Assembly: GCA_027627225.1 (NCBI GenBank)
Contig: CM051029.1
Coordinates: 75,171,578-75,235,577, forward strand
DNA: 64,000 bases
Source of the DNA: Congeria kusceri
Lineage: Eukaryota; Mollusca; Bivalvia; Myida; Dreissenidae
Reading direction: 5' to 3'
In this document: in pieces, positions 1-12,404 of the stretch
How the letters are laid out: each line of letters opens with the position of its first letter
Numbering within the stretch: position 1 is the first letter of the stretch
The notes under the pieces: model-generated
What the model was told of the DNA's origin: nothing
Database searches by the model: none
Seen by the model: the letters and a program-made list of their open reading frames with translations, nothing else
Translations under genes and position numbers: made by a program

Positions 1-690
1 TAATTGAGTCTTTTCTTGAGTCCACTAACGTTTAAGGTTCCTAATTTTATGTTTTTCTCTTCCAGATTAGAGAGTGATTCGACCCCCCCCCCCCCCCTCT
101 AGCCTAGTGGGGATGGCTGCTGGCATCTGGAGCCCTGTTCAAATTTGGCGTCTGTGGAGTATTCCGGTTTTGTACAGACTCAGCAGTACGAGAGGTGTCC
201 CATGGACGTTGTATCCCCTGCACAAAGGACTGTGGGCTCAGGGGAATCCTAGGAGATAATGGCGGATGTTTACGAGTGTTTGCCCTCGAAGGATGAGGGG
301 ATACTGACTTTGTTCGCCTAGATATGTGCTCAGCGCTCTGGGCTGGTGTATCAGGAGTGTTGAGCACTGATGTGTTTCTGGGGATGACAGTGATCGTGTT
401 GATAACAGGAGGATTAACATTTAGGTTCCTGATATGGGAAGGTGGCTACTTATTCTAATTAATAAGAGTAATAAACAACTGCAACTTGTCCCACATAGAA
501 TTGGTATCTGGTTGTTAATAGTGTGACATAATTGTTAGTGCTCAGTTTATTGTCGTTAAAATTAAAAAAAAATAAAATATATATATATATATATATAGTG
601 TTTAAATAATGTTATGATATTATAATGTTATTATAATAAGCAATAAATAGATATGTAATTTCTAGTAATAGTTACGTATGTGCAGGACAG
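1..690. other. Unassigned block, GC-richer than surroundings, with poly-C tract
   Basis: Positions 60-440 are clearly richer in G and C than the rest of the window and include a C run near 81-98. A pyrimidine-rich stretch ending in CAG near 64 resembles a splice acceptor, but the frame after it stops almost at once (tga at 74-76). No ORF here looks like a known protein. From about 550 the sequence becomes an AT-rich tract with an (AT)n run near 578-596. It could be part of a non-coding exon, a 3' UTR or a repeat cut by the window edge; I cannot decide. Confidence 0.4.
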
Positions 691-920
691 CACGGCGACG
701 AATTTAAGTAATGTCCGAATATCCATGTTGTAGCAACTGCAGCAAGGTACTCCTCGATTCTTCGGTTGAGATGCACAAGTGGGCAAAGAAAAGTATACAA
801 CTGACGTCATGTGACCACGTGGTTATATCGATGTCACTGCACGAACCAACAGAAATTGTCAATTTGGAACATATGCCTACTACTAATTGTATATTGGCCG
901 GTTCGTAACCGGTACCTATA
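690..920 (+). repeat. Diverged direct repeat, copy 1 (partner at 39,605-39,845)
   Basis: This block aligns by eye, in the same orientation, with 39,605-39,845. Shared words include CCGAATATCCATG near the start, then CACGTGGT, then ATCGATGTCACTGCACGAAC, then a GGTTCG...CGGTACC end. Between these words the two copies differ by substitutions and small indels. The copy contains a TGACGTCA word and a CACGTG word, but nothing shows regulatory use. An ORF at 711-908 is not preserved in the partner, so I do not call it a gene. The block is either an interspersed repeat or an old duplicated segment. Confidence 0.6.
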
Positions 921-1980
921 TTGACCAGTATTATTAGTCAGTAATAAACTAATAAACTGACCGAAAACTGGCTGGCTATTTTCTCGCTACCAACCGTATA
1001 TTTTGGTACAGTATTTCTTTATGAAATCTGCATTTGGGAAATATAAGCGAACTTTAAAAAACAACGTCTAAAAATTGTAGAAAAAAGGGAAATATAATTA
1101 AAATATTTCACATCATAGAAATATTGTTTTATTCATAACATGTTTCTGTGTTATAAAATATGAAAATGTACCATTGTACATCATGGTTTTGTTAAGTAAT
1201 TTGGAGTTCAATATAAATCGATTGGTGATTTTCAAATCATAACGTATAATACGATGCTCTAACGGGTGGAGAACAGGTCCATTCAAATGGTTTCAGACAT
1301 CACTAGGCCAAGCTACACATTACACATATATTGATAGACTGATCCGGGGTTTGCCACAAATAGTTTAAACACCTCCTCAGCTATTGTTAAATGGTTGATT
1401 TCCATTCATCGAATATCACAAACATTGCCACGTGCTCATATAAATATCACAAACAAACGTAATATCCAAATGCGATGATTGGATAATATTGCAGAATCAT
1501 TTGAATATGATTGGCATTTGTGGAAGCGTCAATTGCCATTCATCCACATTTTCGTATTAACGACTGAAATATTGGAACAGACTGGCTGTAAACATCATGC
1601 TATATCAAATTAACGGTGTTGTATTCTGAATATTGTATGTGTTGCGTATGCTGAAAATACAATTCATTATGGCCATTTAACGTTGCTCTAGAAGAAAATT
1701 AACATTGAAGTATGTGTTTTGACAACACAAATGTAATGTATAAAATATTACAGCATGCTTTCTGTACTTCTATTCAAAAGATTAATTTATACAATCAAAG
1801 CTACAACCGTTGGTTTCCAATGAAATTACATAACTTACTACTTGCAGTACATTATGACCTTAAAGCAAATGACTACAAAAAGCATCTTGTGTTTAAATAT
1901 AAATTTTCTTAAAATAAATGTTGCAGTTAAATATAAATGGGTTAAATGTATATATTTTTTTATAAAAACATGTTTAACTT
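921..1980. other. Unassigned AT-rich sequence
   Basis: I see no recognisable gene, RNA or repeat family here. ORFs of about 60 codons in this stretch are what chance gives at this base composition. Confidence 0.5.
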
Positions 1981-3112
1981 ATTCGTATCAACCTACACTA
2001 TATAGGGATATATTTTTATTATAAGTGTAACAATTTTATAATTTGTCTTCATGTATTCACTATTAACAAGTCTTGTTTCCTTTCGATTATGATTCAAGCA
2101 CATAAACACACGTGGCCATTCATATATGTGCCCATTAAAGTATTACCTGTTTAGGCGTCAATATAGTTATCACCTTATTATACTTGTTAATAATATTTTA
2201 TTTACAACCAAGTTACATATGATATGTAAGTGCGTTTGGCCGGTGTAATTTATTAAGCATTATTACAGCTTGCATATTTTGTATGTATACATATGTTACG
2301 TTAAAAACTTACTTACTTAATAATAGTTAAGTGTAATAATGAAAGGTTTCATTGCCTTATATAATAGTGTGTATATTTGTTGCTCTTTATTATTCTTAAC
2401 GCAGTGTATATATCTCTCGAATGTCTATTAAATAGCTTGTATTGTCTTGTATCGATCAAACATTATTTGATGTATGCGACATCGGATGCGTTATGTCCGA
2501 GATTGAGCTACTAATAACTACACAAGAAGGCGCCTGTTCAATCATTTTATGCTCACTGAATTTTGTATGAATTGTGCTTTGACTGTATGTAGTTCCTTTT
2601 TTATTGCTTAGACTCCCAATCGCCCACTAAAATGCTTACAAGCTTTCCTTTCCAAAAACATCCACTTTTATATATAACTCCATTTCTACACTTATGGAAA
2701 ATAGATCTAGACTAGATTCTTTCCACCACCAATTGTTCTATCGACTGCAGTTCATTAGGAAGCAGAAATCTTCTCGGCGGTGATTATATTGTTTGAAACT
2801 GTACGAAGAAGCTCGTTGAACAATATCAACTAATGACATTAGGGCGCAGTTTAGGTCCAAAATTACGGCACAGTGAACTTTATACAGTGCATTCATTAGT
2901 TATAATGTCAATTTACACAAATGCCCGTTTGCTCATTAAGACGCCAGTAGCACATATCTGAGAATGCGTATAAGACCAAAATTTATAAACATACTGACAA
3001 TGATAAAATTCATGCTTCATCAGTGGAAAACAAATTCCTTTCTTTCCATTTCGGTTTTACATTTGTTGCGGTTTTTTATGGTTGTGTTTATACGTAAATA
3101 GGATGACATGTC
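1980..3112 (+). repeat. Inverted duplication, segment A, left copy (partner 17,765-18,930)
   Basis: The reverse complement of 17,765-18,930 runs along this segment with small indels and substitutions. Clear anchors are the Ttgttgcggttttttatggt-type stretch near 3,062-3,090, the TAGTAGCTC/GAGCTACTA words near 2,505-2,515, and the ACACTATATAGGG word near 1,993-2,006. In the left arm, segment A continues directly into segment B at about 3,112. On the right side the two segments are found apart and in the opposite order. Confidence 0.8.
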
Positions 3113-4265
3113 GCCGAGAACAATTATATAAGAGTGCGAATTATGGCTATGGAATAAACGTAACACAAGAGTGTAAAGATTCGCATCATGATTTATGCAC
3201 TGAAGATAGGGAACGCTGTAAGCATTACAATAAATCCATTGTAATTAAACTAGCAGCTCCAGATCCTGCCAGGAATAATTAAAATACAAATACGCAAGGC
3301 GCCATTGGCATGCCGTGTCGCGAATGGCAAATTCGCAGTAAAATGCTATGATACTAGAAGATAGAGTTTATAGGCAACAATTAGCGGAAGAGTAAAGCTA
3401 ATTAGTTACCAGTAAAAACGATTAAAATGTGTGCACAAATATCATAGAATTAAATTCCTACAATTTACTTTTGTTCACACCACACGTTATTTTATGGAAA
3501 GTCAAGTTCATATTAAAACTTTCCTAAAAATAGGACCATTTTATATAAAAACTTCAAAAATAACAATTAAATATTCGTTTACGTGATATTAACTCACCGT
3601 TGTTATATAATATATATGAGTACAAACAATAAAGAAGAGTGAACTGAATAGTATAATGATGCTTGTATGCACAATCATTTCCACTTATTTAAAATACAGT
3701 AGAACGTGTTGAATATGTCTTTGTGAAACCAACTGATTTCTGAACTGACTATCTACTAGGCTTTCAGTAGGTTCACAACATCAAACTTTTCATAGAGCAT
3801 AATGGTTATGATGAGGACACTTTGAAAATGTTGTGGTTTGAGGTTTATTTACATGGGTTTGTTACATTTAACTTTTATTATTAACGTTATGTTGAAATCC
3901 AGTTTTTAATTTCGTTGTGTGAAAATACAAAGAACTGAGAATCCCATTTATTTTATCACTAGTATGTATTTTCAAGCGTGCACGAATGTCTGGATAATGT
4001 ATGTGCGACTAAATGTACTTGCAAAATAAAATGAAACTGTAGTATACATTTATAGATAATATCGTTTACAAATAATACATTATATACCAATATAAAGCAT
4101 GCGTGGCTTGGGAAATTATATCAAAACATTTCGTGCAATCATTGTATGATAGAAGTATGCTATTTCTATAGTTTGCATTATGTTGCATTATTGTGCTTGC
4201 TTAAATTTAGATTAAGATTTTATTACATGTATACGATAACATAATAAAAATGTTTCTATTTTCAG

Positions 4266-5408
4266 AGCCAGCGCTGTTTGTTGTCATCCTTTCTTCTTCC
4301 CCGATATCAACCTGAAAATTACGTCTCCGCTCGCCGATCACCAGCAGGCTACACACCGTTTGAGTATAAGAGACGATGGTCTTCGTCTGGATTTATTCGC
4401 AAGAAACGTTCATCAACAACAGCGAAATATATCCCTTCTGTTATTAAAGGTAAAGAAGAATCCAATCCAAAAATAAACAATCTGAGTGTGGACAACGGAG
4501 TAAAAAGCCAACACATGTAACAAGATAATGGTGATGTAAATGGCACATGACAAAAGAATTATCGGACAAGGGCGAATCCGAGAGTGGAAACGAGCACTTG
4601 ACAGACTGAATGCTGGTTTTGTAAAGCAGCCATTCGATAGATTAATCTCCGGTTTTGTGAAACGTCCATTTGACCGACTAAATTTTGGTTTTATTAAACG
4701 GCGGTTTGATCGACTTGGTTCTGGGTTCGTGAAAAGGCCATTTGACACACTATCGTCTGGATTTGTTAAACGCCCATCTGAAACCCAAGCAATGAACTAA
4801 TGCAGTCGTAACTTGATGATGGAAGTGATGGCTTTACTGAGAACATGGCGTCCCAGAGTGATAAGCGAGGTTTTGACAGGCTATCCTATGGCTTTGTGAA
4901 ACGACCGTTCGACAGATTTAATTCTGGCTTTGTCAAAAAGGACACCGACACATTTGATGACGACGAAGTAACGAGTGAGAAAAGATATTTTGATAGAATG
5001 AATATGGGATTAATTAGACGTAGTAATATGCAGTCCGAAACTGGTGTTGCTTCTCCATTTGAAGAACAACGTGGATTTGACAGGCTAAACGTGGGTTTGT
5101 AAAGAAAAACGACACGCTTGAAGATTCAGAGGAATGCAACGCTCCGACTATGGGAAACAAAAGGTCTAAACAGTGGATTTGTTAAGAAGAACGACGATGC
5201 TTATGTCGACAGCGACGAATACGAAAGCGATCTGGCAAAGCGTCGATTCTACAGGCCCTCTTATGGGTTCGTTAAACGTCCGCAAGAGACCGTCAACAGT
5301 GATACTGCCCACCTTGAAGACAAGAGGTACTGTGATCGACTGAATTCTGGGTTCATTAAACGAAATGGTGTATCAAATTTGGATAACAATGCGCACAATA
5401 ATCAATAA
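4266..5408 (+). pseudogene. Decayed copy of the FDRLxxGF neuropeptide precursor exon
   Basis: This is the left-arm counterpart of the intact exon at 32,299-33,607 (- strand). The splice acceptor is kept (TTTTCAG before 4,266) and the same start of exon follows, but one C is missing from a C run near 4,301, which shifts the frame. Compared with the intact copy it lacks about 40 residues between the first two peptide units, so a hybrid unit SSGFIRKKR follows RRW. A stop falls at 4,518-4,520 where the intact copy reads GAA. More deletions and stops follow (ends of open stretches at 4,800, 5,102 and 5,408). About 12 peptide units are still readable, for example ALDRLNAGFVKQ (cleavage pair KR changed to KQ), PFDTLSSGFVKR and RFYRPSYGFVKR. 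It cannot encode a full precursor. Short transcripts from the 4,540-4,800 or 4,845-5,102 frames are possible but lack a signal peptide. Confidence 0.85.
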
Positions 5409-6740
5409 AGAATCACTGGCATGCGACTTACTGATAACAAATGACAATCCTGGATAGATACGCAGCTTTGTACTTATTTTTCCTGTTTTGTCCTATACTT
5501 GTAATACTTACTTTTAGTCGTATTAAACATTGGACAGCAATTTTCGCCTAACACATCCTGATATATATAAATATTTATATTCAGAAATCTGGTTACTTAA
5601 CTTTTTAAAAAGTGCCTTCACGACTGAAGTAACTATTAATCAATGCTATTATAAAAATGAGTTAAGCTATCTATACATTTGATATTCATATCTAGCCTGA
5701 AGTTCACAAAATAATGCCAAGTTACGGAAACTGAAGTATATGCATAGTTATATTTTATACATACCTACGTAAAGGACTTTGTAATAGTATTTAATGTATC
5801 AATGACACCTCTTTGTACTGATTGAAATACTCATTAACTACCACATGTATGTTCATACTGGCATATCTCAACTTCATCAGAACAAGATAAATATATCAAG
5901 CAGAAAGCAAATAGCTAATATCACTTATATATTAGGGGATTATCTTCACTTAGCTATTGTGTGTTACATGTATTCCCTGGTATCTTATTTTTGTTTTAAG
6001 CACATCTAACAAGAAAAGAAAAACAATAACTTTGGTCACTTTAATAATTGACGTTTACGACATATTCAATACTCTTAAATAGTGAAATGTGTTTACCTAT
6101 TTGTTCGGCATTGTGTGGTTGTAATCGGTATCATTTGCGATACTATGTAAGTTTCTACATCCACTATAAATAACGTATTTGTGATTGTTAAAAATTTTGT
6201 TATTTTGTGCTCTGTTTATTTGTTCGTCGAGTAATGCTTGTTTCACGTTATTTCAATTACAAATAAAACATCGCATACCGCAGTATTGCTGTTTTATGCT
6301 TGTACAAAACAGAATAATTGTCAATAATCAATGATTATTTAAATTGTAGGATACAACTAATTTTGTTTGAACAGGTAAACTACTTTATAGTCATTTAACA
6401 GATATTTGCAAATATAGCATTGTTGACACTGTCGTTTGTATGATGTGCAGTGTAAACGTTGGGATTTTAAGGCACTGGTTAGGTGATAAACGTTAAACTA
6501 ACATTTAATAATGTTTAATAATGAAGTAACAAAGAAATAAAATATGCCTTATGAGCTGACAACGTATAAACATTTTCATAAAATAAATGGAATTTCAACA
6601 GTTTGAAATTCAGTTTGGTGTTTACATTTTCAACACTACGAAACAAGCCGAAGTTCCTCGTATTTATGTAGAATATTGTGCAGCTCGCCAAATGTTAAAT
6701 GGTCGCATGTAATCCACATCGCCACGAAATTCGGAACTAA
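5409..6740. other. Downstream flank of the pseudogene (duplicated, non-coding)
   Basis: This AT-rich sequence matches 30,840-32,298 in inverted orientation, including the single copy (about 6,040-6,115) of a block that is doubled at 31,514-31,665. I see no gene. AATAAA words occur at the stop of the exon (about 5,403) and near 6,262, and could serve as poly(A) signals. Confidence 0.5.
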
Positions 6741-7426
6741 AGGCCCTGTCACACTGTGCCGATTTTGAGCTTCGATTTCTTTACGAGCTCTGGCGAGTTA
6801 TAACTAGCCGTAAAGTGGTCGAGTTGGTCGCGGAGTTGTTTCAAGACGACATTTGTTCGAGTTCTCTTCAACCATGACACGACATTGACACGATACAAGT
6901 ACGATAATAACATTTTACCACGAGTTCAGCCGAGATATGCGTACGATATCTGTTCGACAATTGAAGACTTGTCTTCGAGAATGTACGAGTGTGGACGAGT
7001 CTGTACGCCTTGTGAGGACATTAGCACGAGTTTATGACGACATTTTAAGAGAAACGGACGAGAAGATGTCGTAGACAAGACTCCCAAACTCGCAGCAAAC
7101 TCGTCTTATGTCGCAGAACAATTATATAAGGCGACACGCTACGACAAGGGAAGACATGTCTACGATATGGAGAGTGTTTGAGAGTGCGCGAGATTCCTTC
7201 GACATCTGTACTATAATAAAATGTCGCCGAGAAGCGGCGGGAATTTTAAACGATTTAAAATTCTCGCCGCTACTTGGCGAGTTCTGGCGACATAAGGAGA
7301 CATAAACAGACATCACTGCGACAAAGGACGACATGTGTTCAAGATCTGCACGACACCAGGCGAGTTATGGCGAGTTACAACTCGCCAGAATTCGTAGCTT
7401 AAATTCGCCACAGTGTGACAGGGCCT
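6741..7426 (+). mobile_element. Non-autonomous DNA transposon, PIF/Harbinger-like (686 bp)
   Basis: The ends are inverted repeats beginning AGGCCCTGTCACACTGTG and continuing imperfectly for some 30 bases. The element is flanked by TAA at 6,738-6,740 and 7,427-7,429. The right arm (around 30,834) has a single TAA at the matching site and no element, which is a natural empty site. A 3-bp TAA/TTA target duplication with termini of this type is known from PIF/Harbinger elements; the superfamily call is inference from that. The interior has repeated CGAGT/CGACA words and no transposase, so it is non-autonomous. Short ORFs inside it (7,108-7,334) are not genes. Confidence 0.8.
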
Positions 7427-7429
7427 TAA

Positions 7430-8550
7430 ATGAAGCTAGTACCTGTTTGACTTCGAGGACCAGTGTTTGTGCAATAAACAGTATCGAACAATCCAAATGT
7501 TTCCGACGTTAGTTATATACTAACGTAAACGCATGCTAAGACAGACAATAAGATAACCGTTTTATTGTAGAATCTGTATTTGGCCATTTTCACCTTTTGA
7601 GCGGCTTTAATTGCAAAGGCCATATCGACAGTAGTTCAGTAATACACTTTTCAGAATAAACAACACACGTTTACAAGAAGTATACAAATGTGAATGTGCA
7701 CTGTGAACACAATTGATTGGTTTGCAGAAAAAGATATCGTCATATGACATCCAGAAGATATCATCAGCATATGTGCAAGAAGAATGATAGTACTTATGGC
7801 TTTCAAGGAACGATATTTCAGATGTAATAACAATTGTAATAACAACTACTGACAAAATAGTTTAAACAAAGACCCATTATTTTTTTCAAGTTAATGCGAA
7901 AAGTAAGCTACTCCAAACACCGATCACAATATGTGGCACATAGAATGTCCACACGATACGTAATGCTTCTTTAAGTGAGATTTGTATCTGTATAGTTATT
8001 GGTGTGATCAGTACAGTTAGTTTAAATGTCTGAGCAACCATCAAAATAAATTTCGAGTATTTTTAATATATGATATTTGTATTACTGCATAATCTTTAGA
8101 AACGAATGACATATAAGACATATAGTCCCATAAAACATACATCCGGTTCCATTAACGCGAATGTTTTCTAATGCTTAATACCACATTTTACTTAATTTTA
8201 ATTTTAATATATATGACCAAACAATACTGATGCACCAACTTGAATTTTATTTTGTACAATTGTTTTGGCTATGTCACATTGGTGGGATACTGCACATTTC
8301 TGAAATAAATAAATTTTATAAATGGCCAAGAAAGTAAATGCATACAAATGTGATTTTATTCTGATTGACAAAAACAGGAACCTATTTTAAGGTAATATTA
8401 ATCATTTCAATGCACACAACTAATCGCTCATTGGCGTTCGTATTGGCAACGTTTTCAACTACTAGTAAGCTGCTATACACATCATACTGCTCTGCTTGTT
8501 CAATAATATTCATAATAAAATGTACGCATGTTGCAATTGGCAAACGCCTA
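7430..8550. other. Duplicated non-coding sequence between two elements
   Basis: The block matches about 29,590-30,830 in inverted orientation. An ORF of about 80 codons around 7,607-7,855 (-) has a 63-codon equivalent at 30,423-30,614 (+) with similar translation. The two copies differ by frame-breaking indels at both ends, and the translation resembles no family I recognise. I treat it as shared non-coding DNA. Confidence 0.45.
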
Positions 8551-9180
8551 CCGTAATAACCTTTAATATTAGGACACCCTATATATTGGGACACCCCTCA
8601 TTTTAGAAAATAAATAATTTCGCGCCCCTTAATATTTGGACACATTTCAGAGTTGAATTATTTTGTGTCCCTTAATATTGGGACACCAAAATAGCATCTT
8701 ATGTTGTTGCTTTATAAACCAGTCTATTCCCTGCCACTACGCTGGTTGTATAGCGACTTGTGACACGGTATATTGCGTTTTCTTATCTATAATCTTATCT
8801 ATGTACACCATCAGGGGTATGTTTACATGTAGTTGACACGTGGTGCAAACTGTGTATTCTACTGGAGCATGGTCTTCTCAATGAAGCTTCTCAATTAATT
8901 ACCATTAAGTCCCCAGCAAGAAATAATTGATCATCAGTCACCTATAAATATTCCTTCTAATTATTTATAATTAAATATTTAATATATTTTAGTAAGCGAT
9001 TATTATCTCCAAAAAACAACAACAATTATTAGGTTCAAGACATTGGTATTATACAGAATAGATTGTATCATATTTCCCTAAATGTTGGGACACAATTTCG
9101 ATAATTATTTTTGTCTGTTCCTTAATATTGGGACAAAAAATAATTATTTTTAAGTGTCCCAATACTTAGGGTAATTACGG
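8551..9180. mobile_element. TIR element with repeated TAATATTGGGACAC words (about 630 bp)
   Basis: The left end reads CCGTAATAACCTTTAATATT and the right end is its imperfect inverse (CCGTAATTACCCTAAGTATT on the other strand). Subterminal regions carry several copies of TTAATATTGGGACAC or its inverse (near 8,570, 8,585, 8,625, 8,670, 9,080, 9,125, 9,155). The middle has no transposase ORF. The same element lies in the right arm (about 24,090-29,296), split by a retrotransposon. Clustered subterminal motifs are known transposase binding sites in some DNA transposons; that role is inference here. The superfamily is not recognised. Confidence 0.6.
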
Positions 9181-9837
9181 TTATTCTTATATACCGTTTC
9201 AAGGTTTGTTGTATTTGAGATTTAACTAACATTTTTAAGATAAAGATCAACAAACGCATCGTTTGTTACTTTTATTTTAATTTAATTTTTTGTTTTTGTA
9301 TGCATCTTAATATTTAACCAGTGGTCTAAACTATTAGAATTCCATCGTTAGTTTGTTTCCGTACGCAGCGACGGCTAAAGCTCTAGCCCGTACTTTTTAC
9401 ACATATTGTGTTCGGTGTTTTGGAGAAGCTTACATTTCACGTCAACATAAGAGGTCTTTGGTTAAACTATTTTGTCAGAATTTGATACACATTCTGGACA
9501 AAATGCCTAAACAAACTAAATACTTTCATATTTTAGAGTTAGCTATAACCAACGAAAATACAAGAACACGATACTAGTGTTTGAGACGCATTTCTGTCTG
9601 TCGGATGTTCTTTGCCAATGAGATATACTAAACAACACACAATAGAAGGAGTTCTAACAATGTATAACATAATAACTCGGCAATGTCCGGGAAATCCTTA
9701 AATAAAAATACAAGGTCTTCTGAACAACATTAATTTGCATGTTTGCAAAATGTATATTAATGAGTACACGAATATAAAATCTGCTGAAAGCTGTACAATC
9801 GTACAATCTGCGCGATTTTTTAAATGTGTTTCGTTTG
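9181..9837. other. Duplicated non-coding sequence
   Basis: The block matches 23,320-24,085 in inverted orientation except for a LINE fragment inserted on the right side at 23,942-24,075. An ORF at 9,353-9,577 is not preserved as an open frame in the other arm. No gene is recognised. Confidence 0.45.
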
Positions 9838-10047
9838 TTATTATTATTGATATTATTATTATTATTACTATTATTATTATTGTTATTATTATTGTCATTA
9901 GTAGAGTTATTGGTAGTAGTAGTTGTTGTAGTAGTAGTAGTAGTAGAAGTAGTAGTAGTAGTAGTAATAGTAGTAGTAGTTTTAGTAGTAGTAGTAGTAG
10001 GAGTAGAAGTAGTAGTAGTTGTATTACTATTATTATTATTATTTGTT
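9838..10047 (+). repeat. Compound trinucleotide microsatellite (TAT)n/(TAG)n
   Basis: The tract runs from ATT/TAT repeats into TAG/TAGTAGT repeats with interruptions. It gives artificial ORFs of poly-Ser, poly-Leu/Ile or poly-Val in the three frames. A related array sits at the matching place in the right arm (23,101-23,304) but with a different length and interruption pattern. Confidence 0.95.
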
Positions 10048-11427
10048 TCTATGTATTTTTAATCAACATAAAATGTTTTATGTCAAAATTAGTATATACG
10101 TAAATGGGATATTAAACAATCAATGCGAGGACACTTTTTTTTTCTGGAATGAGACTGAAGATCAGCCCTCCGGTCACTCTTACCAACTATGTGGATCCCT
10201 GCCTGCCATCGAGGCGTGCAAATCAGGAGAGATTTCTATATAAAAAAAAACGCTTGTTAGGCATGTAATGGACGCATTTCCACAGTTTTTGACATCGTGT
10301 TAATACTGGCAGTGCTTAGATATTTTTGGTTATGTAGTTATAATGTAAGAAGCTGGAAGGCGGTATTGTACATTGTATAAATTATGATAACATTTAAGTG
10401 CATCTCAATGTTAGGTAACGGAAACAGATACATACGCGGTGATATCATTTTTTATTTCAAAGGAAGATTTGAATAAGATATATAAGTCTTAAATTATTTG
10501 TAATTAAAAAAACAACATTTGTAACTTAATGTTTAATTGAAATAATAAAATCAACATTACTAATTTTAAAATATGATGAAACATAAAAAGTACACGTGTT
10601 TGCAATTTATATACAACATATAAAATGGGAGAAATCGATATCAACATAAAACTGATGAAATTATACAAAGTTCGTGCGCATGTCAGTGATAGTCAATTGA
10701 CTTTCATGCCAATGGTCTAGTGCTGGATGTATCTGCCAGTCGTTGCGCGTGTATTTATTGTGGAAAGCGTGTTTTTCAGCGTCAAGACAACCCCACTGTC
10801 AAGGTCGATGATTGGCAGGCGATCGATCACGAGCTTCAATCCTCTTAATTTATATCATATCTAAGGTGGTTGCTACCATATAAAATGTTGTTATGTTGCA
10901 TTAATGTTCCATTTTCATTAAATGATGACGTCTTATTCGAAATTACGATAAGTTACTTATTCTAGCATAGCCATCATATTACACGTCTACAATTAATTGT
11001 TGGTTAAAAACATGTAATTGGGTACCTTGATTTGTTTATGTAGTTTTGGTGCAGCAGGAATTGCTTTACGGTGTTGAGGTTCCTTGAGCAACCCAGCTTT
11101 AATAGTGTTCCATAATTTCGAACGTTTTCGTTCCGATCCTCTCCATATTGTTTAACCGATTCTAATTTTCCGTCCAGAATAATTATGAGTTTTTAAATTG
11201 CTTTTTGTGAAGACAAATTTATGATACATTTTTAAAATGGCATTCTGACGTAATAAGCCCAAATAATGAAGATACTGCAGACCATACGTCTGGGTAATAA
11301 AAATTCTAAATCAAATGTGTTAAATTCAATTTCAGAAAAGAAAACGTTGTTTGAATTTAAACGATACTGTATTTACTTAATTGATGCCATCTTTGCTAAA
11401 GCACGAATTATTACTGTGTCACTTCTT
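10048..11427. other. Duplicated non-coding sequence between microsatellites
   Basis: The block matches 22,263-23,100 in inverted orientation in part (for example the word around GCATGTAATGGACGC near 10,260). The left arm is longer because it has extra sequence around 10,640-11,150. No gene is recognised. Confidence 0.45.
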
Positions 11428-11668
<241 letters not shown>

Positions 11669-12404
11669 TCATTGATAGTTTTTATTGCGGTTTGGTGAAG
11701 GTATAGACGCCAAAATACAAAAACAGGCTGTCTTTAATGCACTCGATTGAATTCCCTGCTGGTCTTGATACAATAGGCGAATCACGAGTGGTGGCCATAT
11801 ACATATTGTGCAAGCTAGCTATCTGTTTTGATTTGGTATCGTGCTATATCGACTATTTCCTTTGATTTGTTTCGGCACCAAGTACTTGTATATCTTTTTT
11901 ATGAAATGAATTAATCTAAGAAACTGACTGGGTTTTGAAAATGCAATTACTTCCGATTGGCATTCAGTCACGTTATCGTAAAAGACCAAACACATGTTTT
12001 TCTTGTATTAACGTGCATGCAGACACTACACAAATGTAACAATTAAGGGTTATTTAAAGCGTTTTTGAAAATAAAACTTTCCTGGAGCAAGAAGGTATGC
12101 ATCGTCTAAGAAGGCTTTGAAACAATCGTGAACTTAATAAAATATAAAGTACTAAATGTAACCTGCCCATGCATGCGCATGCACGCACGTGCGCAGACTT
12201 GCCTGAACAATCTAAACTGTTTTAACAATTTAAACACGGAATCTCACCGTGAAACGTCTAAATGTTATATTACATATTTCGTATAAAATCAGCTTTCGTG
12301 TTTATGTCAAAAATAAGTTTTTAATGTAAAATGTCGTTTAGAGAAAGGTGCAATTCATTATAAAAGTACATGTACATTTGAATTAAAAAACGTAACTTTT
12401 ACAT

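Noticed and set aside
199..215. AGTACGAGAGG word resembling the sarcin-ricin loop of large-subunit rRNA
   Set aside because: The flanking 200 bases cannot be aligned convincingly to 23S, 28S or mitochondrial 16S rRNA, so the match is probably chance.
3119..3134. 16-base match AGAACAATTATATAAG shared with 7,111-7,126 inside the Harbinger-like element, near the A/B breakpoint
   Set aside because: In AT-rich DNA of this length a single 16-base match is expected by chance, so it does not show that the element caused the breakpoint.
3082..3282. 66-codon ORF with several Cys, possible secreted peptide
   Set aside because: It spans the A/B junction of the duplication, has no signal peptide, and its frame is not kept in the right-arm copy near 35,150-35,330.
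7108..7334. 65- to 70-codon ORFs on both strands
   Set aside because: They lie inside the non-autonomous Harbinger-like element and show no transposase motifs.
7607..7855. Small gene conserved between the two arms (also 30,423-30,614)
   Set aside because: Similarity is that of the whole duplicated segment; both ends are broken by indels and no protein family is recognised.
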